Of a DNA stretch of 64,000 nt, positions 1 to 8,075 are shown one piece after another; the first letter of the stretch is position 1; every line of letters starts with the position of its first letter. This DNA is from Ottowia sp. SB7-C50 (GTDB lineage: Bacteria; Pseudomonadota; Gammaproteobacteria; Burkholderiales; Burkholderiaceae_C). The notes under the pieces were generated by a model, which was not told where the DNA came from, did no database searches, and saw only the letters and a program-made list of their open reading frames with translations. A program made the translations under genes and the position numbers. Location: positions 620,001-684,000 of the forward strand of contig NZ_CP136995.1 of NCBI RefSeq assembly GCF_033110285.1, written 5' to 3'.

Positions 1-357
1 GCGCACGACTGGTGGCAGGGCGGCAAGGCGGTGCTGGTCGACGTGCGCACCGACGCCGAGCGCGAATGGGTCGGCTTTGTGCCGGGCGCGACGGCGGTGG
101 CCTGGAAGCAGTGGCCGGGCATGGCGCTGAACCCCGATTTCGACGCGGGCATCGTCCGCGCACTGGCAGAAGGGCTGCCGCTGCTGATGCTGTGCCGCAG
201 CGGGGTGCGCTCGATGGCCGCCGCGCGCCGCGCGACCGAACTGGGGGCGAGCGCGTACAACGTGCTGGGCGGGTTCGAGGGCGATCCTGATGAGCATGCG
301 CACCGAGGGCACAAGAACGGGTGGCGACATGCGGGGTTGCCGTGGCGGCAGAATTGA
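1..357 (+). CDS. Rhodanese-like domain protein, 5' end outside window
   Basis: The frame is open from base 1, so the start lies upstream; 118 residues are visible. It reads as the C-terminal part of a single rhodanese (sulfurtransferase) domain: a VDVRTDAE strand, then the active-site loop LCRSGVRS whose Cys would carry the persulfide, then the closing helix and NVLGGFEGD strand. Rhodaneses move sulfane sulfur from thiosulfate or a protein donor to acceptors; the substrate cannot be read from the loop. The tail after the GGFEGD strand is polar (HAHRGHKNGWR), as in many stand-alone bacterial rhodaneses. The stop is followed at once by a multi-hairpin repeat element. Confidence 0.85.
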   Translation, partial: AHDWWQGGKAVLVDVRTDAEREWVGFVPGATAVAWKQWPGMALNPDFDAGIVRALAEGLPLLMLCRSGVRSMAAARRATELGASAYNVLGGFEGDPDEHAHRGHKNGWRHAGLPWRQN

Positions 358-358
358 C

Positions 359-462
359 GCTCCCCCTGTGGCGCTGACGCGCCTTCCCCCAGCGGGGGAC
401 AACGCTGGTGGTCGGGGGGGACCCCGACCACGGCGTTCTGGCATGGCCTGCTCCGCGGCCTT
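359..462 (+). repeat. 3'-adjacent multi-hairpin repeat, copy 1
   Basis: A roughly 105-nt element begins one base after the rhodanese stop codon. In order it contains a GGCGCTGACGCGCC hairpin, a CCCCC/GGGGG stem, an AACGC...GCGTT stem enclosing GGTCGGGG/CCCCGACC, and a GGCCTGCTCCGCGGCC hairpin. Copies at 2501-2612 and 6643-6751 have the same parts in the same order and sit in the same orientation relative to their upstream gene. Confidence 0.75.
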
Positions 463-483
463 TCGAGTGTATGAAGGGTCTGG

Positions 484-513
484 TGTTGGGCGGGCACAAG
501 TGACCGCCCAACA
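484..513 (+). terminator. Candidate terminator hairpin after rhodanese gene
   Basis: Perfect 10-bp arms TGTTGGGCGG (484-493) and CCGCCCAACA (504-513) enclose a 10-nt loop. Only a weak U-rich tail (GCTTTGATTG) follows, so termination efficiency is uncertain. Confidence 0.45.
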
Positions 514-539
514 GCTTTGATTGCCGCACCCCACCGGAT

Positions 540-905
540 TGAGCGCTGTCGGCCGGGATGTGCGCCCGGCGGCGCAGTCACTTTCTTTTGTTTCGCCAAA
601 AGAAAGTAACCAAAGTTCGCGCAGCGGGGTGCGCTCACTTCGCGCAGCGAAGTTATGCGAACACAAAACCGACCCCACTGGCCGTGTCCGTTCGCTGCGC
701 TGCGGGCAGCCTGCGATGCTCGGGCATGGGGCGGCGCTGCGGAACTCGCTTTGTTCGCTTCGCTCTCGCCGCTCAGACATCCGCATCGAGTCAGAGCACG
801 AAGCGCATGCTTCGCTGCGCCCACCCCACGCCCTGCGCTTCTCGGCACGGCCAGAGGGGAGTTGACCCCGCTCGGGCCGTCCCTGCGCTCGGCCTTGGGT
901 TGCGG
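540..905. repeat. Non-coding repeat-like region with CTTTCTTTT/AAAAGAAAG hairpin
   Basis: About 365 bp without a convincing gene. It opens with an inverted repeat (CTTTCTTTT at 581-589, AAAAGAAAG at 598-606, 8-nt loop) followed by GTAACCAAAG. From memory this signature is common as an intergenic repeat in Comamonadaceae and Xanthomonadaceae. The rest is rich in TTCGC/GCGAA and TCGCT/AGCGA motifs, giving many small hairpins. Frames across it have low-complexity Arg/Ala/Ser translations and look non-coding. It lies between two genes that both end here, so it may also serve as a terminator region. Confidence 0.5.
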
Positions 906-912
906 TTGGGGC

Positions 913-2370
913 TTATCCGTGCGCCATCGGCGGCGGCACGGCCAGCCAATCGGCGATCGCGCCTTCATACGCCGCCGCCAAGCGCAGCACGCCAGCGTCG
1001 TCCTGCGGCCTGCCGATGAGCTGCATGCCCATGGGCAGGCCGGCTTCGTTGAAGCCGACCGGCACGCTGATGCAGGGCAGGCCGGCGAAGGTGGCGTAGA
1101 TCACCACTTCCATCCAGCGGTGGTAGGTGTCCATGGTGCGGCCAGCGATGGTGCGGGGCCAGCGCTCGGCAGCGTCGAAGGGCCACACCTGCGCGGTGGG
1201 CAGCGCCAGAAAGTCGTGTTGCCCGAACAGCCTCAGCATGCTCTGGTGGAACTGCGTGCGCACCACGCTGGCGGCCAGGAACTGGTTGGCCGTGCAGCCT
1301 TCGGCCTGGTCGTATTCCCACACGGCTTCGGGCTTGATCCGGGCGCGGTTGCCCGGCTGCAGAAAAAGCGGCGCGATGCGCGAAGCGACCAGCACGCGGC
1401 GCCACACCAGCCAGGCGTCCCACACGCGCGCCGGGGGCATGCCCAGACGCGCGGGCGCGACGGGGCAGCCCAGGCGTTCGAGCCGGCCCAGGCCGCGCTG
1501 GCAGGCGTCAAGGATGCCGTCCTCCATCGGCAGGTAGCCGTCCAGATCGCCGAGCCAGCCGATGCGCTGTGATTTCAGGTCGAAATGGCCGTCTGCGCTG
1601 GCTGTATCTGTATTTGTAGCTATCGAAAGAGGAGCATTGTCCGACGCGCCGGCCTGCGTGCCCAGCAGCCGCGCCACGTCGCGCACGCTGCGGCCCATGG
1701 GGCCCTCGGTAGCCAGCTGGCTGACCCAGACGTCCTGTGCGGGCCACATCGGCACGCGGCCCTGGCTGGGGCGAAAGCCGAAGATGTTGTTCCACGCCGC
1801 CGGGTTGCGCAGGCTGCCCATGAAGTCCGATCCGTCGGCCACCGGCAGCAGCCGCAGCGCCAGCGCCACCGCCGCGCCGCCGCTGGAGCCGCCCGCCGAG
1901 CGCGTGCGGTCGTAGGCGTTGCGCGTGGTGCCGAAGACGTCGTTGAAGGTGTGCGAGCCCAGGCCGAATTCGGGCACGTTGGTCTTGCCGATGAAGATGC
2001 AGCCGGCGGCCTTCATGCGCGCCGTCATCAGCCCATCTTCGGTGGCGATGAAGTCGGTCATCAGCGGAGAACCCAGCGTGGTCGGCAGGCCGCGGGCGTG
2101 CGCCAGGTCCTTGATGGCCTGCGGCATGCCGTGCATCCATCCGCGCGACTGGCCGCGCCCCAGTTCGGCGTCGCACGCATCCGCTTCTGCCAGCAGCACG
2201 TCGTCGGGCCGCAGCGACACGATGGCCGTGAAGGCCGGATTGATGCGGTGAATGCGCGCCAGATAAGCCGCCATCACCTCACGGCACGACACCCGCCTTG
2301 CGTGGATGGCCTCGGAAAGCGCAGTGGCGTCGAGCGCGGTGATGTCGTCGTCGGCGATGGGCTGATTCAT
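913..2370 (-). CDS. Amidase signature family amidohydrolase
   Basis: 485 residues, normal length for an amidase-signature enzyme, which hydrolyses carboxamides to acid and ammonia through a Ser-cisSer-Lys triad. All three elements are visible: Lys87 in AIKDLA, the Gly/Ser-rich motif AGGSSGGAA with the probable cis-Ser162, and the nucleophile Ser186 in GSDFMGSLRNPA. Substrate is unknown; GatA, aryl-amidase and urea-amidolyase relatives share the motifs, and no gatB/gatC lies nearby. The ATG at 2370 gives a compact N-terminus. The stretch SIATNTDTASADG (about residues 245-258) is encoded by a degenerate copy of a dispersed repeat, which probably lengthens a surface loop. Confidence 0.88.
   Translation of the reverse strand: MNQPIADDDITALDATALSEAIHARRVSCREVMAAYLARIHRINPAFTAIVSLRPDDVLLAEADACDAELGRGQSRGWMHGMPQAIKDLAHARGLPTTLGSPLMTDFIATEDGLMTARMKAAGCIFIGKTNVPEFGLGSHTFNDVFGTTRNAYDRTRSAGGSSGGAAVALALRLLPVADGSDFMGSLRNPAAWNNIFGFRPSQGRVPMWPAQDVWVSQLATEGPMGRSVRDVARLLGTQAGASDNAPLSIATNTDTASADGHFDLKSQRIGWLGDLDGYLPMEDGILDACQRGLGRLERLGCPVAPARLGMPPARVWDAWLVWRRVLVASRIAPLFLQPGNRARIKPEAVWEYDQAEGCTANQFLAASVVRTQFHQSMLRLFGQHDFLALPTAQVWPFDAAERWPRTIAGRTMDTYHRWMEVVIYATFAGLPCISVPVGFNEAGLPMGMQLIGRPQDDAGVLRLAAAYEGAIADWLAVPPPMAHG
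1591..1625 (-). repeat. Degenerate double-palindrome repeat inside amidase gene
   Basis: The minus-strand sequence TAGCTACAAATACAGATACA then GCCAGCGCAGACGG resembles intergenic copies such as 4034-4083 (GCTACAAATAGCGTAGCTGT, CAGCGCTTG). It is AT-richer than the flanking gene and in frame, coding for a Ser/Thr/Ala-rich linker. Confidence 0.45.
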
Positions 2371-2471
2371 GCCACCACTCTACGGCGATGCGCGCCCGAG
2401 TGCCAGCCTCGATGCCACGGCGGTTGAACATTGACCCGGCGATCGACCCGGCGGCCGCATCACCCGCCATG

Positions 2472-2493
2472 AAAAAAGCCACCCGAAGGTGGC
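2472..2493 (-). terminator. Rho-independent terminator downstream of BON-LysM gene
   Basis: Read on the minus strand: stem GCCACC, loop TTCG, stem GGTGGC, then six T residues (2477-2472). This is a compact tetraloop terminator. It lies beyond repeat copy 2, so the BON-LysM transcript should carry that repeat as its 3' untranslated region. Confidence 0.8.
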
Positions 2494-2500
2494 TTTCCTG

Positions 2501-2612
2501 AAGGCCGCGGAGCCGGCCATCCCAGCGAACGCCGTGGGCCGGGCTTGGCCCGGCCACTGGCGTTGTCCCCCTCGCTCAGCAGAGGGGGAAGGCGCGTCAG
2601 CGCCTCAGGGGG
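2501..2612 (-). repeat. 3'-adjacent multi-hairpin repeat, copy 2
   Basis: Read on the minus strand it starts six bases after the BON-LysM stop codon. It has the same order of stems as copy 1: GGCGCTGACGCGCC, CCCCCTC...GAGGGGG, then AACGCCAGTGGCCGGGC paired with GCCCGGCCCACGGCGTT, then GGCTCCGCGGCC. An intrinsic terminator follows at 2493-2472, so the element is probably transcribed. Confidence 0.78.
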
Positions 2613-2618
2613 TGGTGC

Positions 2619-3101
2619 TCAAAGCGCGGGGATGCGCAGCTTCTGGCCCGGGTAGATCTTGTCCGGGTGGCTCAGCATCGGCTTGTTGGCTTCGAAGATG
2701 GCCATGTACTTGTTGGCATCGCCGTAGTACTTCTTGGCGATGGCCGACAGCGTGTCGCCACTGACCACGTCGTGGTATTGCGAGGCGGTGCCGGCGGGGT
2801 ACTGCAGGTTGTTGTCCACGCTGCTGACGGCGGCCACGTTGCCTGCGGCCAGGCCGGCCTTCTCGGCGGCTTCCTGGCTGGGCGCGATGCCGACCAGGCT
2901 GACGTTGCCGCTGGCGCCGTCAAAAGCCACTTCCAGGCCCGACAGGCCCAGGTTCTGCTTTTCGATGTAGGTCTTGATGGCGTCGCCGGCCTGCTTGTTC
3001 AAGTCGGCCACGTTGGGTGCGTTGGACGCAGCGGCCTGCTCGACTTCCTTGGCGCCGAACAGCTTTTCACCGGCTTCCTTGATAAAACTGAACAATCCCA
3101 T
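2619..3101 (-). CDS. kbp: BON and LysM domain protein, Kbp/YgaU-like
   Basis: 160 residues, close to the E. coli potassium-binding protein Kbp (YgaU, 149 aa). The N-terminus MGLFSFIKEAGEKLFG is the family's typical start. A BON domain covers about residues 38-95 (DAIKTYIEKQNLG...VSLVGIAP) and a LysM domain residues 108-158 (YHDVVSGDTLSAIAKKYYGD...YPGQKLRIP). No signal peptide is visible, matching the reported cytoplasmic K+-sensing role of Kbp; the LysM domain in this family need not bind peptidoglycan. It is divergent from coaX with a 126-bp gap. Function is assigned from domain architecture. Confidence 0.85.
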   Translation of the reverse strand: MGLFSFIKEAGEKLFGAKEVEQAAASNAPNVADLNKQAGDAIKTYIEKQNLGLSGLEVAFDGASGNVSLVGIAPSQEAAEKAGLAAGNVAAVSSVDNNLQYPAGTASQYHDVVSGDTLSAIAKKYYGDANKYMAIFEANKPMLSHPDKIYPGQKLRIPAL

Positions 3102-3227
3102 TTCTTGATCTCCTTGGTTGGTGGTTGGGAATCTTGCACTGTACTCGCTTCATGTGACGATTTCGGCGACGGCCCCCGATTCGGGGTGTAGGACAAATGC
3201 CCGACAAAAGCGCTTATATTGCGCGCC

Positions 3228-4010
3228 ATGAGCGGATTTCTCGCCATCGACGTTGGCAACACGCGCCTGAAGTGGACCCTGTACGAGCGCCCCGTGGCAG
3301 GCGCGCGCATGCTGGCGCAGGGGGCGGAATTCCTGGAGCAGATCGACCGCCTGGGTGACGGCGTGTGGTCGCAGATTCCCGAGCCGGCCAGCATGCTGGG
3401 CTGCATCGTGGCGGCCACCGCCGTCAAGCACCGCGTGCAGGAGCAGATGGAGCAGTGGGCCGTCGAGCCGCGCTGGGTGGTGGCGTCGGACGCCGAGGCG
3501 GGGCTGTCCAACGGCTACGACTTTCCGGCGCGGCTGGGCGCCGACCGCTGGGTGGCGATGATCGGCGCGCGCCACCAGATGCTGCAGCGCGGGGCGCCGC
3601 GGCCCATCCTGCTGGTGATGGTCGGCACGGCCGTCACGGTGGAGGCGATCGACCAGCACGGGCGCTTTCTGGGCGGGCTGATCCTGCCCGGCCACGGCAT
3701 CATGCTGCGCGCGCTCGAATCGGGCACCGCCGGCCTGCACGTGCCCACGGGCGACGTGGTGGAATTTCCGACCAACACCAGCGACGCGCTGACATCCGGC
3801 GGCACCTTCGCCATTGCCGGCGCGTGCGAGCGCATGTTCCAGCACCTGTTCAAGCGCTGCGCTGCCGAGCCGCTGTGCCTGATGACCGGTGGCGCCGGCT
3901 GGAAGATGCTGCCCGCCATGACGCGCCCTTTCGAGCTGATCGAAAGCATGATCTTCGATGGCCTGCTGGTCATCGCCGAACGCCGCGACGCGCTCAACGG
4001 CCGTGGCTGA
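3228..4010 (+). CDS. coaX: Type III pantothenate kinase
   Basis: 260 residues. Phosphorylates pantothenate, the first step of coenzyme A synthesis, using the ASKHA fold; type III enzymes resist CoA feedback and need a monovalent cation. Visible motifs: N-terminal phosphate loop [22 protein letters not shown] (substrate loop with catalytic Asp), [11 protein letters not shown] and [15 protein letters not shown]. The ATG at 3228 was chosen because the protein then begins [12 protein letters not shown], as family members do; a TTG nine bases upstream is also in frame. It stands alone, divergent from the BON-LysM gene. Confidence 0.93.
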   Translation: MSGFLAIDVGNTRLKWTLYERPVAGARMLAQGAEFLEQIDRLGDGVWSQIPEPASMLGCIVAATAVKHRVQEQMEQWAVEPRWVVASDAEAGLSNGYDFPARLGADRWVAMIGARHQMLQRGAPRPILLVMVGTAVTVEAIDQHGRFLGGLILPGHGIMLRALESGTAGLHVPTGDVVEFPTNTSDALTSGGTFAIAGACERMFQHLFKRCAAEPLCLMTGGAGWKMLPAMTRPFELIESMIFDGLLVIAERRDALNGRG

Positions 4011-4033
4011 CGCGCGTTCGGGTGGCGCGTGTC

Positions 4034-4083
4034 GCTACAAATAGCGTAGCTGTCAGCGCTTGTCTGGCAAGCGCCAGCGGCCC
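4034..4083 (+). repeat. Double-palindrome repeat between convergent genes
   Basis: GCTACAAATAGCGTAGC is followed by the second palindrome GCGCTTGTCTGGCAAGCGC. It fills the 82-bp gap between the convergent ends of coaX and the M14-like gene, where it could act as a bidirectional terminator. Confidence 0.7.
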
Positions 4084-4092
4084 GAAACGCCC

Positions 4093-5203
4093 TTAACCCT
4101 GCGCCGCGGCGTCGGCCGAGCCGGCCAGGCCGTCCACCGCCTCGAACATGGCCTGCCGCGCCTGGCTGACGATCTGGCCCTTCCAGGCGTCGGTGTCGGT
4201 GTAGAACGCGGCCAGCGTGCGGGCCTGGATCTGCGCCGCCAGCTCGGGCGGCGCCATGGGGTGCAGCGCCAGCCAGTGGTCGCCGCGCAGCGCGTCCAGC
4301 ACTTCCAGCACCGGCACGGTGCCGTATTCCATGGCGATGCCGGTGTATTCGGCCTGCGGCGCGGCGTCGTAGATGGCGTTCCACATCAGGCCGGTGAGCA
4401 GCGCGCTGGTGGACGAGCCGTCGTAGATGGACGTGACCTGATCGCCCCACCAGCGGCGCGCGCGCGCCGTGGCGGCGGCATCGTCGCGGCCGGCGTAGAT
4501 GCGCTCGCCCACGCCATTGGGGCCCAGGCCGGTGTGCAGGTCGATCCAGGCGATGTGGCGCGCGCGGGTGGCGTGCTGCGCCAGCACGCGGCGCAGCGTC
4601 TGGTTGCTCCACGTGGGGGGCGTTGCCGCCGTAGAACAGGCCATCGGCAAATTCGTACTGCCCGCCCGAGATGGCGGCCTGCCACGCGGCCACGCCTTCG
4701 GTGTCGATGAAGGCCTGGATGGCCTGCGCGTTGGCGGCGTCGGGCGGCCAGCGGTCGGGCAGCAGCAGCGGCTGCACGCGCCGGTAGCCTTCGTTCACGG
4801 GCAGCGGCCGGGTGAAGTCCTGGAAGTTGCGGTTGAGGTCGACGTTTTCGTGCGTCACCCGGCGGATGTGCGAAAAGCCGTACGGGTTGAGCGCGTGGAT
4901 GTACAGCACCGCCACGCCCGCATCGCGCGCCTTTGCGCGCCATTCGGCGTCGTGCAGGGCAAACACCTGCACGCCGCTGCCGCAATAGCCTTCGACGCCG
5001 TGGCAGGCGCTGCTGACGATGAGCAGGCGCTCACTTTGCGGGTTGCCATCCAGCGCCACATCCATCGCCAGCTGCTCGCCGTCGCGGCCGGGCAGCGGGT
5101 GCGGGTGCGATTCGATGCGCGTGCCCGCGGTGGCCGCGGCTTCCAGGAACTTGACGCGCGCGCGGGCGTAGCTGGGGGAGAAGGCCTGTGGAATGGGGAT
5201 CAT
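4093..5203 (-). CDS. M14-like zinc carboxypeptidase (DUF2817), frameshifted by +1 G
   Basis: 369 residues after correction. The N-terminal part, starting MIPIPQAFSPSYARARVKFL, carries the zinc motif SSACHGVEGYCGSG (HxxE) and NVDLNRNFQDF. The C-terminal part continues with WIDLHTGLGPNG, the third ligand His, and the Glu-containing GIAMEYGTVP. The two halves lie in different frames. Removing one G from the six-G run at 4615-4620 turns GNAPHVEQPD into GNAPTWSNQT and restores one chain. DUF2817 proteins are predicted M14-type metallopeptidases or deacylases; no signal peptide is seen. It sits 71 bp downstream of an M20 amidohydrolase in the same direction, so the two may share a peptide-degrading role. 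Confidence 0.8.
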
Positions 5204-5274
5204 GGAGGGCTCGCCGGGAAGATCGGGGGGATTTTGCTCCCACGCCCGCCGGCGGGGAAGGGGCGGCGGCGCGT

Positions 5275-6519
5275 TCAGGCCTTGACGGGCATGGGCCGGT
5301 CGGCTGGCGGCTGGTGCGCCAGCCAGGCTTCGGCCAGCCGCACCCAGTAGGTGCCGCCCAGCGGGATCAGGTCGTCGTTGAAGTCGTAGTGCGGGTTGTG
5401 CAGCGTGCACGGGCCGGCGTCGTGCCCGCCGCCTTCGTAGCGGCCGCGGTGGGCGCCGTCGCCGTTGGCGATGAAGCAGTAGGCGCCGGGCTTTTCCAGC
5501 AGCATGTACGAGAAGTCCTCGGCGCCCATGGTCGGCTCCTGCGCCAGCGCGTTGCCTTCGCCCACGATGTCGGCCATGACGCGGCGGGCAAAGTCGGCTT
5601 CGTACGGCGTGTTGATGGTGGGCGGGTAGTTGCGGCGGAACTCGAAGGCGCACTGCGCGCCAAAGGCCGCGCTCAGCCCTTCGGCGATTTCCTGCATGCG
5701 CCGCTCGATCAGGTCCAGCACCTCGAAGGTGAAGGTGCGCACCGTGCCCTGAATCTCGCAACTGTCGGGGATGACGTTGGTGGCCTCGCCGGCGTGAATC
5801 ATGGTGACCGAGATCACGCCGCCGTCCACCGGCTTCTTGTTGCGCGTCAGGATGGTCTGGAAGCCCTGCACGATCTGGCAGGCGATGGGCACCGGGTCGA
5901 TGCCGTTGTGCGGCAGCGCCGCGTGGCCGCCCTTGCCGGTGATGGTGATCCTGAACTCGTTGCTGGACGCCATGACCGGGCCGGGCGAGACGGCGAACTT
6001 GCCCACGTCCATGCCGGGCCAGTTGTGCATGCCGAACACCGCCTCCATCGGAAAGCGCTCGAACAGCCCGTCCTTGATCATCTCGCGCGCGCCGCCGCCG
6101 CCTTCCTCGGCCGGCTGGAAGATCAGGTACACCGTGCCGTCGAAGTTGCGGTGCTTCGAAAAATGCAGCGCCGCCGCCAGCAGCATGGCCGTGTGGCCGT
6201 CGTGGCCGCAGGCGTGCATCTTGCCCTTGTGGGTGCTGGCGTGGGCGAAGGTGTTGAACTCGGTCATGGGCAGCGCGTCCATGTCGGCGCGCAGGCCAAT
6301 GGCCCGGCCGCTCTGGCCGCCGTCGCGCCCGTGCACCACGCCCACCAGGCCCGTCACGCCCAGCCCGCGGTGGATGGGGATGCCCCATTCGGTCAGCTTG
6401 GCCGCCACCAGGTCGGCGGTACGCACTTCTTCGTAGCACAGCTCAGGGTGCGCGTGGATGTCGCGCCGCAGTTGGGTGATGGCCGCGGCCTGCGCCAGGA
6501 TGGGTTCGATCAGCTTCAT
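5275..6519 (-). CDS. M20D family amidohydrolase, hippurate hydrolase-like
   Basis: 414 residues, usual for M20D enzymes (HipO, IAA-amino acid hydrolase, N-acyl-amino acid amidohydrolase). Metal-binding and catalytic motifs are complete: RADMDALP, HACGHDGHT (Cys104, His106), the Glu pair PAEEGGGG (138-139), GMHNWPG (His165), and the distal HNPHYDFNDD. The dimerisation lid domain is recognisable from ITGKGGHAALPHNGIDP. It should release an amino acid from an N-acyl or N-aroyl conjugate. The ATG at 6519 is preferred over an in-frame GTG two codons upstream. The exact substrate cannot be inferred. Confidence 0.88.
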   Translation of the reverse strand: MKLIEPILAQAAAITQLRRDIHAHPELCYEEVRTADLVAAKLTEWGIPIHRGLGVTGLVGVVHGRDGGQSGRAIGLRADMDALPMTEFNTFAHASTHKGKMHACGHDGHTAMLLAAALHFSKHRNFDGTVYLIFQPAEEGGGGAREMIKDGLFERFPMEAVFGMHNWPGMDVGKFAVSPGPVMASSNEFRITITGKGGHAALPHNGIDPVPIACQIVQGFQTILTRNKKPVDGGVISVTMIHAGEATNVIPDSCEIQGTVRTFTFEVLDLIERRMQEIAEGLSAAFGAQCAFEFRRNYPPTINTPYEADFARRVMADIVGEGNALAQEPTMGAEDFSYMLLEKPGAYCFIANGDGAHRGRYEGGGHDAGPCTLHNPHYDFNDDLIPLGGTYWVRLAEAWLAHQPPADRPMPVKA

Positions 6520-6570
6520 GCGCACAGTCTAGCCGCGGCCGTGGCGGCGCGCAGATTCAGACCGAAAAAC

Positions 6571-6620
6571 GCTGCTGGCGCAACAAGGATAAGCGCAAGC
6601 AGCTATCAAAATGAGTGCAA
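6571..6620 (-). repeat. Double-palindrome repeat, diverged copy
   Basis: Minus strand reads TGCACTCATTTTGATAGCTG then CTTGCGCTTATCCTTGTTGCGCCAGCAGCG. The first palindrome is degraded (the TAGC/GCTA arm is kept on one side only). It is 52 bp upstream of the M20 gene start. Confidence 0.6.
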
Positions 6621-6642
6621 TGTACGGTCCGCGCGCCACCGA

Positions 6643-6751
6643 TGGCCGCGGAGCAGGCCAAGCGCAGAACGCCGCGGTCGGGCTTGCACCGGCCGCAGGC
6701 GTTGTCCCCCTTACGCAGTGAAGGGGGAAGCGGCGTCAGCCGCTCAGGGGG
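6643..6751 (-). repeat. 3'-adjacent multi-hairpin repeat, copy 3
   Basis: On the minus strand it begins at the base after the TAA of the ABC substrate-binding gene. Parts: GCGGCTGACGCCGC hairpin, CCCCCTT...AAGGGGG stem, AACGCC...GGCGTT stem around GCGGCCGGTGC, and GGCCTGCTCCGCGGCC hairpin. Loop sequences differ from copies 1 and 2 while the pairing is kept, for example GGCGC/GCGCC is replaced by GCGGC/GCCGC. Confidence 0.78.
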
Positions 6752-7883
6752 TTATGTCCGAACCCTTCCGTCGCCCGTCAACATCGACAACTCGACAAAG
6801 CGCGACGCCACGTGCTGACCGGCCCCGAAGTTCACGCGGTAGCCGCCAAAGTCCTCGTTGATGCCTTCCAGCGCCGCAATCAGCCCTTCGCGCGAGGGCC
6901 GCGCGGCGCGACGCAGGCCTTCGGCAAACACCTTGGCCGCCAGATAGCCTTCCATCGACGAATAGTTGGCCTGCACGTTGCCACCGACCTGCCGCGCCGC
7001 CGCCACGAATTCGCGCGTGATGGGCCGCGCCGCGCTGTAGGGCGAGGGCATGACCTGCGACACCACCACGCCCGCGCCGTCCTTGCCCAGTTCGTCGGCC
7101 AGCGCCTGCGTGCCCACGAACGACACGTTGTAGAACTTGCCGCCGTAGCCCGCCGCGCGCGCCTGGCGAATAAACGCCGCGCACGCCTGGTAGGCGCCGA
7201 TCTGCACGATGGCCTGCGCCCCCGACTTGGCCAATGTGGCCACGGCGTCCTTCACGTCCGACGAATTGCGCTCCACCGTCGCCACCGCCAGCGGCTTGAG
7301 CTGCTGCGCCGCCAGCGCCTTGGTCACGCCCGACAGCCCGGCCTGGCCGTAGGCGTCGTTCTGGTGGAACACGGCGATGCGGTCCTGGCTCAAGTGGGTG
7401 AGCTGGCGCACGATCAGCGCCGTTTCGTCGTCGTACGACGCGCGCAGGTGGAAGGCTTCGCGCCTGAAAGGCTCGCGCAGGCCCATGGCGCCGGTGAAGG
7501 GCGCGAAGAACGGCACCTTGGCCGACGCCGCCAGCGGCAGCGCCGCCAGGCTGGTCGGCGTGCCGATGTAGCCAAACAGCGCGAACACCTCGTCCTTGAT
7601 CAGCTTTTCGGTGTTGGCCTTGCAGCGCTCGGGCTCGTAGCCGTCGTCCAGCTGCCGGATCTCGATCGGTCGCCCGCCCACGCCGCCCTTGGCGTTGAGC
7701 TGGTCAAAACACAGCTTGGCCCCGGCGTAAAACTGCGTGCCCAACTGCATCGCCGGCCCGCTGAACGCCGCCGACTGACCCAGCACTACCCGCCCGTCCT
7801 GCGCCCGCGCCAGACCGAAGCCCGCGACCAGGCTGGCACCGGCAAGCTGGGTGAAACGGCGGCGGGTGGGGGGTGGGGCGCAT
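6752..7883 (-). CDS. ABC transporter substrate-binding protein (LivJ/Peripla_BP_6 type), +1 in signal peptide
   Basis: Periplasmic receptor of the branched-chain amino acid (HAAT) type. The mature part begins QDGRVVLGQSAAFSGPAMQL and shows the family blocks GGRPIEIRQLDDGYEP, FALFGYIGTPTS and FFAPFTGAMGLREP. As read, the frame has no credible start. Removing one base from the six-G run at 7868-7873 links it to an ATG at 7883, giving MRPTPTRRRFTQLAGASLVA, a clean twin-arginine-like signal peptide ending in ARA. Corrected length is about 376 aa. No permease or ATPase genes adjoin, so it is an orphan receptor; the ligand is unknown. Repeat copy 3 abuts its stop codon. Confidence 0.85.
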
Positions 7884-8075
7884 GGTGTGGTGGGCGAAAG
7901 TTGGCGGCTGCAGGCGTCAGGCCGGTCGTGCCTGAGCGCCTGACAGGTTACCAAATATTACCCAGATGCCTGCGTGCCCATACCGGCTTGTTGCGCCCGG
8001 TTTGACCTTCGTCATCCGATGAGCGGCAGCGCACGCCTGTCGCAGCGGTGCGCCGGGTTTGCGCACAATGCAGTC

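Noticed and set aside
3515..6439. 974-codon open frame on the minus strand
   Set aside because: Spans parts of three genes; only the segment matching the N-terminal half of the DUF2817 protein is real. The rest is in shadow of coaX and the M20 gene.
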